Shown here piece by piece: positions 42,859 to 48,602 of a DNA stretch of 48,602 nucleotides; position 1 is the first letter of the stretch; every line of letters starts with the position of its first letter. The position numbers were made by a program, and so were the translations under genes. A model generated the notes under the pieces. It made no database searches. It worked only from the letters and a program-made list of their open reading frames with translations, and was not told the DNA's origin. Source of the stretch: Planctomycetota bacterium (GTDB lineage: Bacteria; Planctomycetota; SZUA-567; H5-PLA8); the NCBI GenBank assembly GCA_026184295.1, contig JAHCJK010000023.1:1-48602 (forward strand), written 5' to 3'.

Positions 42859-44229
42859 CTACGCGTTCACGCCTTTCACGGTGAGCGGCTTCGCTTCGTC
42901 GCCGGGTTCTTTGCCCTGGCCGTCGTAGCGACCGTACTCTTCGGCCAACTGCGCGAGCCGCTGGAGGCGCTCGGCCTTCACGTGCGGCGCGACGGAGCAG
43001 GCCGTCGAGAGAATGAAGCCGCCGTTGGGCTTGCCGACTTTCAGGCGCCACTTGATGTCGTTCTCGCAGGCCTCCAGGCCGCCGCGCGCCTGCAGCAGGT
43101 TCGAGACGCTGTCGATGTTGCCCTTGAAGAAGAACTTCTCGCCAAACTTCTGCTTGGCTTCCTCGAGGTCGGTGTTGCCCAGCGGGGGCGGGTCGAGCGT
43201 GTCGAGGCCGTTGACGCCGGTATCGACCATCAGGTCCAGCCGGTCGCCGATCGCGCCGCAGGTGTGGACGTAGCCGGGCAGTTCGATGCCGGCCTCGCGG
43301 ATGCCCTTCCAGACTTTCTGTTCCGCGGGGAGCACGAATTCTTCGTAGTGATCGCGCGAGAAGAAGCCGCCGCCCGCGAAAGCGCTGGTCATCAGCAGCG
43401 CGTCCACGTCGTGCTGGACCAGGCGCTTGGCGTATTCCACGGCGCCCCAGGCGAAGCGCTCGAGAATCGCCTTCATCTTGTCGGGATCGTCGATGAAGCC
43501 CATCAGCGCGCGCTCGTAGCCGAAGAGTTCCATGATCTGGCTCATGGGGCTGAAGAACTCGCCGTGCACGCTCAGGTCCGGCGCGGCCTTGCGGACCAGG
43601 TCGATGGTGCGCCATTCGTACTCGGGAAAGTACGCGTCCGGGTTGTTGTAGTCGGCCTCGTACGCGTTGTTCCCGAAGAAGTACGGATACTTGAGCCCGC
43701 ATTCGGTGTGCGGATCGTCGTAGAAGACCTTGTCCACGTCCACGTCGGCAATCTCGGGGCGGACGCGCAGGTCGTTGTCCTTCACGAAGGCGTCCACGTC
43801 GTCGGGCGACGGGTTCTCGCCGGGGAGGGGGACGTAGTGGTGCGCGTTGTCGTCGTGCGGGCACTTGGTCACGCCGGGGTAGTTCTTCCAGTAGACCAGG
43901 TCCTCGCCGTCGGCCTTCTCGCTCACCACGATGCGCTCGACGTTCTTGCGCCAGTTCTCGGGGCGGCCGGGCAGGTTGATCAGGATGCCGTCGAAGCGGT
44001 ACTTGCGCGCGAGTTGCACGAAGCAGTCGGCCAGCGCCTCGCTCGAATGCCAGACCTCGTAGCCGGGATAGCCGCAGTTGAGGATGTAGTGCCCGATGGA
44101 GAGCTGGCACATCACCGGGACGCGGTCGGGCAACTGGTGGCGCATCGTCCGCGCCATGCGCTCGCGGCCGGTCATCGTCTTCGGCTTCGCGTGCGTCCGG
44201 GGTTCCGCCGCGACCGTTTCCGTGCTCAT
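42859..44229 (-). CDS. Uroporphyrinogen-decarboxylase (URO-D) family protein
   Basis: 456 aa, cytoplasmic. URO-D fold landmarks include RMARTMRHQLPDRVPVM near the start, EFFSPMSQIMELFGYERALM in the middle, VHTCGAIGDRLDLMVDTGVNGLDTLDPPP, then FKGNIDSVSNLLQ with a final ILSTACSVAPHVK. The Asp-Pro-Pro and KGNID patterns are those of URO-D-like enzymes related to corrinoid methyltransferases (MtaA/CmuA type), not of the heme enzyme HemE, which is shorter. It lies 27 nt downstream of a ROK regulator, forming a two-gene operon, with a GGAC ribosome-binding stretch before the ATG. Substrate unknown; the methyl-transfer role is inferred. Confidence 0.8.
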   Translation of the reverse strand: MSTETVAAEPRTHAKPKTMTGRERMARTMRHQLPDRVPVMCQLSIGHYILNCGYPGYEVWHSSEALADCFVQLARKYRFDGILINLPGRPENWRKNVERIVVSEKADGEDLVYWKNYPGVTKCPHDDNAHHYVPLPGENPSPDDVDAFVKDNDLRVRPEIADVDVDKVFYDDPHTECGLKYPYFFGNNAYEADYNNPDAYFPEYEWRTIDLVRKAAPDLSVHGEFFSPMSQIMELFGYERALMGFIDDPDKMKAILERFAWGAVEYAKRLVQHDVDALLMTSAFAGGGFFSRDHYEEFVLPAEQKVWKGIREAGIELPGYVHTCGAIGDRLDLMVDTGVNGLDTLDPPPLGNTDLEEAKQKFGEKFFFKGNIDSVSNLLQARGGLEACENDIKWRLKVGKPNGGFILSTACSVAPHVKAERLQRLAQLAEEYGRYDGQGKEPGDEAKPLTVKGVNA

Positions 44230-44256
44230 CGTTCGTCCTTTCTGAAAGAGGCCCGG

Positions 44257-45462
44257 CTAGACCGAGGCCACCTCGGGAATCGTGAATACGCTTTGCAGGA
44301 TCAGGGCCGCGCCGCCGACCAGGCCCGCCGAATCGCCCAGCGCGCCGGGCAGAACCTGCAGGCCCTGGGCGAACGGCTTGAGCGTCTCGCGGCGGATCGC
44401 TTCCTCGAGGGGTTCGCGCACCGTCGCGCCGTGCGCCGCCAGCGCGCCGCTCAGCACCACCGCCGAAGGCCGCGTGAGGTTCACCAAGCTGCCAAGCGCG
44501 CGGCCCATGCGGCGCAGGGCCTCGGCGCGAAGTTCGGCGCAGACGGGCTGGTCCGACGTCCAGAACGCCTCGGCGCCGGCCTCGGCCAGGTCCGCACGGC
44601 CGCGTTCGGCCAGCCGTCCGCGCAGGTACTTCCACGAGACGAAGGTCTCCAGGCAGCCGCGGCCGCCGCAGGCGCAGGGCGGGCCGTCGGATTCGATCTT
44701 GAAATGCCCCAGTTCCGCGCTGCTTTCGAAGAGCCCGCGCACGGCGCGCCCGTCGCTGAGCAGCGCCGCGCCGATCTGCCCCGGTTCGAGAATCGCCAGC
44801 ACCGCGTCGCGCCGCCCGCGGATCGCGCCGTACAGCCGTTCGGCGGTCAGGTGCCCGTTGGCGACGTTGCCCAATACGACGCGCGAGAGCCCCGTGGCTT
44901 CCGCGACGCGCTGCGCCAGCGGCGCGCCATCTTCCAGGCCGGGGAACGCGGCGCTTAAAAGCACGCGGCCGGCCTCGGCATCCAGGATGCCCGGCAGCGA
45001 GAGCCCCAAGCCCAGGCACGCTTCCTGCGCGGGCGCTTCGGCCAGCAGCGCCTTGATCTCCGCGCCGATCTGCGCGACCACCTGCGCGCTGCGCTCGGGC
45101 GCGGCGACCTCGCACGAACGGCTCGCCGTCACCTGCCCGGCCAGATTAACCCGCCCGGTGCGGATGCGTTCGCGGTCGAGGTACACGCCGAGGGCGTAGG
45201 GTCCGTCGAGGTTCAGCGCGACGAGCTGTTCGGGGCGCCCGCGCTCGCCGCCGGGGCGGGGCAGCGCGCCGGCTTCCACCAGCAGGCGCGCGCCGAGCAT
45301 CTCGTCCACGAGATCGCCGACGGTGGTGAGGCGGATGCCGGTGCGCTTATGCAGGCCCAGCTTTGAGGCCGCGCCGTCGCGCAGGGCCTCCAGGATCAGC
45401 CCGCGGTTGACCGCGCGCTTGAAGGCCTGGTTGCTCTCGAGGTTTTGAGCGGGCTCGGGCAT
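44257..45462 (-). CDS. ROK family transcriptional regulator
   Basis: 401 aa from MPEPAQNLES at 45462 with GGAG upstream; a TTG seven codons earlier is less likely. The N-terminal winged HTH (about 25-85) has VNRGLILEALRDGAASKLGLHKRTGIRLTTVGDLVDEML, summarised as LGLHKRTGIRLTT. The ROK domain follows, with VLLSAAFPG, GHFKIESDGPPCACGGRGCLET (zinc site CxCGxxGCxE) and LTRPSAVVLSGAL. It is the NagC/XylR class, where a sugar or sugar phosphate sets DNA binding. The kinase-type DxGxT is not conserved (LDGPYALGVYL), so it is probably a sensor, not a kinase. Co-transcribed with URO-D and divergent from the AraC-type fusion. Confidence 0.85.
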   Translation of the reverse strand: MPEPAQNLESNQAFKRAVNRGLILEALRDGAASKLGLHKRTGIRLTTVGDLVDEMLGARLLVEAGALPRPGGERGRPEQLVALNLDGPYALGVYLDRERIRTGRVNLAGQVTASRSCEVAAPERSAQVVAQIGAEIKALLAEAPAQEACLGLGLSLPGILDAEAGRVLLSAAFPGLEDGAPLAQRVAEATGLSRVVLGNVANGHLTAERLYGAIRGRRDAVLAILEPGQIGAALLSDGRAVRGLFESSAELGHFKIESDGPPCACGGRGCLETFVSWKYLRGRLAERGRADLAEAGAEAFWTSDQPVCAELRAEALRRMGRALGSLVNLTRPSAVVLSGALAAHGATVREPLEEAIRRETLKPFAQGLQVLPGALGDSAGLVGGAALILQSVFTIPEVASV

Positions 45463-45487
45463 GCGCACTCCATATATTCTCAATCAT

Positions 45488-45538
45488 GTTAATAAATACC
45501 CCGTTTCCGGCAATTGTCAACGCATCCGTTAATAAATA
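45488..45538. promoter_or_regulatory. Twin operator candidate between ROK gene and AraC-fusion gene
   Basis: GTTAATAAATA occurs twice in direct orientation, at 45488-45498 and 45528-45538, with exactly 40 bp between corresponding bases (about four helical turns). Both lie in an otherwise AT-rich block between the divergent starts at 45462 and 45713. ROK regulators such as NagC bind AT-rich TTATTT/AAATAA-type sites, and pairs spaced by whole turns allow looping. Operator function is inferred. Confidence 0.5.
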
Positions 45539-45712
45539 TATCTATTTAATGTGATTTAGGTTATGCGATGACTTGGAAACTTCTTTTGGGGGCCTTGGAA
45601 GGCCGGGGGACAAGGGGATGCGCTGCCCGTCTTGCAAGACCGCCTCGCCGTCTCGGCGAGTTGCGTGTATGCGATTACCGGACGAACCCGTTTCTGGAAA
45701 CAGGAAGCCTGC

Positions 45713-47227
45713 ATGCGCGAGCGCCACGGGCCACGAACAATGGTGGCTTATGTCTACCAGGACAGCCTGCCGAGCATGCAGCCGATCCTGGACGAGATGC
45801 GACGGGCGCATCCGGAATACGCATGGCGCGCCGAGCACCGCGCGATCTCGCAGCAGTTCAAGAGCATGGCCGGCGAGTTCCGGCAACCGTGGACGAGCAC
45901 CTGCCTCTTTCCGATGACCTACCGGGCGCTCCCGGCGCTTGCGCGTGGCGGGTACCTGACGCCGCTGGACGGCGCGTTCCCGGCCCGGGCGATCACTGCG
46001 TTCGAACCCAGGGCGCTGGCGCTGGCATCGTACAAGGACCAGCTTTTCGGCATGCCCGAGGACCTGAGCCCGTACGCCCTGATCGCGCGCCGCGATTTGC
46101 TCGACCGCCTGAACCTGGACGTTCCGGACACGTGGGATGAGTTCGAGCGCCAGCTCCCGCTCCTGGCGAAGCTCTGCGGCGGCCGGCCGGTCTGCGTGGA
46201 CCTGCTCGGCACGAGCTGGGACCAGGGCCTGGGCTTCCTGTCGAGCCTGCTGAGCACCCACGGCGCGCCGCTGGGCCCGGTGAGCGAAAGCCTGGCGGCG
46301 GCGCCGAAGGTTTGGAAGGCCGCGTACGAGTTCGCGCGCGGCCTGCACCGGCACTTCGGCTGGCTCGATCCGCGCGGCGCGGGCCTGGCGTCCTTCCCGC
46401 ACGGGCGCGCGGCGTACTGCTTCGCGTTTCCGGGCGGGTTGGCGCGGCTGCCGCGCGAGGCGCTCGGCCGCCTGGCCGTCGCGCCGGTCCCGCGGGGAAC
46501 GGCGGAGCGCCTGCGGACGGTCTTCTGCAAGGGCACCTGCTGGTGCGTGCCGCGCGGAACGCTCGCGCCGGACCTGGCCGTCGAACTCCTGAAGGCCGTC
46601 ACCGATCCCGCCCGCGCCAAGGCGATGGAACTGGCCCAGGGCTGTGCCTTTCCGGCGCGCCACGGGCTCTGGCGCGACGCCGAGGTCCTGGCGCGCAAGC
46701 CGTTCTACGCGCGCGCGGGCGCGTTTCTGGAGGCGCACACGTGCCGGCCGCTGCCCGCGGGGATCGACTGGGACCTGGCGTGGAGTTCCTTCCGCGAGGC
46801 GCTCGACCTGGGCGAATCCGCCGAGGCCTGGGTGGAACGGGTCGCGGCCGCCTGCGGAACGCTGGCGCGCCAGGACGTCCGCAACCGCAAGATTCGCGAC
46901 GCGATCTGCTATGCCGAGGCCAACCTGAGCCGCATCCGGCGCGTCGCCGACGTGGCCGGCTACGTGGGCCTGCACCCGCGCTACTTCGGGCTCCTCTTTC
47001 AGAAGGAAACCGGGCTTAGCTTTCCGGTCTGGCTGCTGCGCGCGCGCATGGAAAAGGCGCGCGAACGCCTCGCCGATCTCTCGAAGACCACCAAGGAACT
47101 GGCGCTCAGCCTGGGCTTCCGCAACTCCTCCGTCTTCTGCCAGGCCTTCAAACGCCACTTCCGCATGAATCCCACCGAGATGCGCCGCCGACTGCTGTCG
47201 GGCCTCCCGCCCGGCGGCGGCCTTTGA
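45713..47227 (+). CDS. AraC-family regulator fused to a periplasmic-binding-protein-like sensor (504 aa)
   Basis: Start at 45713 (MRERHGPRTMVAY) with AGGAAG upstream; a TTG at 45632 would extend it by 27 residues, but no signal peptide appears in either case. Residues 10-370 resemble a carbohydrate ABC-transporter solute-binding protein (type II fold): VAYVYQDSLPSMQPILDEM, GGYLTPLDGAF, LFGMPEDLSPYALIARRDLLDRL, VPDTWDEFERQLPLLAK. About 405-495 form a double HTH of the AraC type, ending LALSLGFRNSSVFCQAFKRHFRMNPTEMRR. Its sensor therefore works in the cytoplasm, probably binding a sugar. Divergent from a ROK regulator; regulation of the URO-D operon is likely. Confidence 0.75.
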   Translation: MRERHGPRTMVAYVYQDSLPSMQPILDEMRRAHPEYAWRAEHRAISQQFKSMAGEFRQPWTSTCLFPMTYRALPALARGGYLTPLDGAFPARAITAFEPRALALASYKDQLFGMPEDLSPYALIARRDLLDRLNLDVPDTWDEFERQLPLLAKLCGGRPVCVDLLGTSWDQGLGFLSSLLSTHGAPLGPVSESLAAAPKVWKAAYEFARGLHRHFGWLDPRGAGLASFPHGRAAYCFAFPGGLARLPREALGRLAVAPVPRGTAERLRTVFCKGTCWCVPRGTLAPDLAVELLKAVTDPARAKAMELAQGCAFPARHGLWRDAEVLARKPFYARAGAFLEAHTCRPLPAGIDWDLAWSSFREALDLGESAEAWVERVAAACGTLARQDVRNRKIRDAICYAEANLSRIRRVADVAGYVGLHPRYFGLLFQKETGLSFPVWLLRARMEKARERLADLSKTTKELALSLGFRNSSVFCQAFKRHFRMNPTEMRRRLLSGLPPGGGL

Positions 47228-47328
47228 ACCCGCTAAACACTTCTTCCCAAAACTAAATCCTTCCGCTTCGCCCGCCGCCGGCCCCGGGGGTAAGGAAGAT
47301 CACGACAAGGCAAGCGGAGGATTTCAAG

Positions 47329-48602
47329 ATGACGAGATCGACGAAGTGGCTCGCGCCGGCCCTGGCGGCCTGCGCATGGGCGCTGTGGACGCCGCCGGCC
47401 GGCGCCGAAGACTGGCCGACCTACCGCGGGCCCCGGCGCAACTGCGCTTCCAGCGAGACCGGCCTGCTGGACGCCTGGCCGGCCGAAGGCCCGAAACTGC
47501 TCTGGGAGGCCAAGCTGGAGCCGGGGAATTCGAGCCCCGTGATCGCCAACGGGCGGGTCTTCTGCCTCGGCCGCAAGGGCGAGAAGGGCTGGAACCATGC
47601 CCCGGCCAACAAGCCCGAGGGCCCCGTGCTGCTGTACTGCCTCGACCGCGCGAACGGTAAGGTGCTCTGGACGCACGAGATGCCCCTCTTCCACGAGCTG
47701 GACAACGCGGCGATGAACACGCCCGCCGTGGACGGCGACCGCGTCTACGCGCGCGGCGGCAACGCCGACGTCCACTGCGTCTCCTTCAAGGACGGGCGCC
47801 TGCTCTGGCGCTGGCCGAAGGAGGACGAGCCGCTGAAGAAGAAGCCCGGTTACAAAGGCACGACGCTCGCCCCGGACGTGTTGATCGAAGGCAACCTGGC
47901 GATCTTCACCGATTTCGGCAGCGGCTACGGCTGCGGCAAGAACCTGATCGCGGTAGACAAGCTCACCGGCGAGCCCGTCTGGCAGTACAAGCGCACGCTC
48001 ACGCCCGCCTACGACACGCTCAAGCCGGAACTGCTCGAAGTGGACGGCAAGCGCTATCTCCTGGCCGACAACGTGGCCCTGGACATCTCCAGCGGCAAGG
48101 TCGTCTGCACCTGGGCCGACCCGGCCCAGACCGAAGCCAACACCAAATCCTACACGCGCGGCGGCGAGACCGGGTTTATCGGCTACGCCAACGCCGTGCA
48201 GGGCAACGTGGCGTACATGAACTTCAAGCGCGCCCCGGAACCGAAGGCCAAGCCGGAGGAGGGCGCGCCCGCGTCCAAGCACGATGTCTCCGGCAGCGGG
48301 CTCCTGGCGCTGCGCTTCGAACACGACGCGGCGGGCGCGCTGAAGACTACCAAGCTCTGGGAATGGGTCGGCGACCGGGGTTCCTGGGTCAACAGCCCCG
48401 TGGTCGCGCCCGGCGCGCTGCTGATGAACCTGAACAAGATGGGCGACCAGGTCGTCTGCCTCGACCCGGCCACCGGCAAGCAGCTATGGCTGCAAAGCCT
48501 CACCCGCTTGCGCAACGTCCACTCGTACTACAGCGAGCCGCTCTACGGCGACGGCAAGTTCTTTCTCAGCACGCTCGACCTGTACATGATCGCCGCCGAC
48601 CC
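47329..48602 (+). CDS. Secreted PQQ-like beta-propeller protein (3' end outside window)
   Basis: The gene runs from ATG at 47329, with GGAGG 9 nt upstream, to the window edge (424 codons visible). Signal peptide 1-26 ends PPAGA. The mature part starts DWPTYRGPRRNCASSETGLL, a typical planctomycete PQQ_2-type opening. Repeated WD40-like/PQQ blades follow, each with a DRANGKVLWTHEM-, DKLTGEPVWQYK- or DPATGKQLWLQS-type tryptophan docking motif. These are 8-bladed propellers; enzyme versions bind PQQ, but Planctomycetota have many with unknown or structural roles. No catalytic pair can be judged from the visible part. Confidence 0.85.
   Translation, partial: MTRSTKWLAPALAACAWALWTPPAGAEDWPTYRGPRRNCASSETGLLDAWPAEGPKLLWEAKLEPGNSSPVIANGRVFCLGRKGEKGWNHAPANKPEGPVLLYCLDRANGKVLWTHEMPLFHELDNAAMNTPAVDGDRVYARGGNADVHCVSFKDGRLLWRWPKEDEPLKKKPGYKGTTLAPDVLIEGNLAIFTDFGSGYGCGKNLIAVDKLTGEPVWQYKRTLTPAYDTLKPELLEVDGKRYLLADNVALDISSGKVVCTWADPAQTEANTKSYTRGGETGFIGYANAVQGNVAYMNFKRAPEPKAKPEEGAPASKHDVSGSGLLALRFEHDAAGALKTTKLWEWVGDRGSWVNSPVVAPGALLMNLNKMGDQVVCLDPATGKQLWLQSLTRLRNVHSYYSEPLYGDGKFFLSTLDLYMIAAD

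Noticed and set aside
1..48602. CRISPR arrays, insertion sequences with transposases, rRNA genes
   Set aside because: No regularly spaced direct repeats, DDE or HUH transposase motifs, or rRNA sequence were seen; all mobile enzymes found are serine recombinases.

Overview
The window reads as chromosomal DNA of a GC-rich bacterium, most likely a member of the Planctomycetota or a nearby PVC-type lineage. This is inferred from gene style: a small membrane protein opening with RRWFQIHL, a TMTC-like multi-pass protein, a PQQ-type beta-propeller secreted protein beginning WPTYRGP, zinc-ribbon proteins with C-terminal modules, and URO-D, ROK and AraC genes of the kind common in that group. No rRNA or core ribosomal locus is present to settle the taxonomy.

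Layout. 1-7.1 kb is host chromosome: a truncated TMTC-like gene, two small envelope genes, an amidohydrolase, an HscC-like Hsp70 coupled by an ATGA overlap to a membrane-anchored J-domain protein, and two small membrane proteins. 7.16-23.18 kb is a visibly AT-richer genomic island inserted at the 3' end of a tRNA-Asn(GUU) gene. A 10-bp direct repeat (TGGCTCCCCG) lies at both ends. The island carries three serine recombinases, two ribbon-helix-helix-like small proteins, a zinc-ribbon membrane protein, hairpin-rich noncoding DNA, and a defence block. That block has a type I restriction-modification operon (hsdR, an extra gene with a PD-(D/E)XK-like signature, hsdM, hsdS) followed by a DUF262/GmrSD-type gene. 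The large serine recombinase at the right end reads directly into the tRNA gene, so its C-terminus is set by the integration state of the island.

23.2-30 kb returns to GC-rich host DNA: an FkbM-type methyltransferase, a class I methyltransferase and three tandem paralogues that combine a zinc ribbon with two YbjN-like modules. 30.2-34.4 kb holds a translationally coupled trio: ribF, a secreted FMN-binding protein with a flavinylation-type SGATKTS motif and a CxxC, and a secreted phosphoesterase-like/thioredoxin-like composite protein. 34.5-39.5 kb is a complete branched-chain amino-acid-type ABC transporter operon (lipoprotein binding protein, livH, livM, livG, livF).

39.6-48.6 kb contains a DUF502 membrane protein, a HEAT-repeat protein with a basic tail, a short sigma-region-2-like protein, and a ROK regulator/URO-D operon. 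The operon is divergent from an unusual regulator that fuses a solute-binding-protein-like sensor to an AraC DNA-binding domain. The window closes with a truncated PQQ-like beta-propeller gene. The most noteworthy items are the island with its state-dependent integrase tail, the extra nuclease-like gene inside the hsd operon, the hairpin array beside the left-end recombinase, and the RibF-flavoprotein-thioredoxin cassette.
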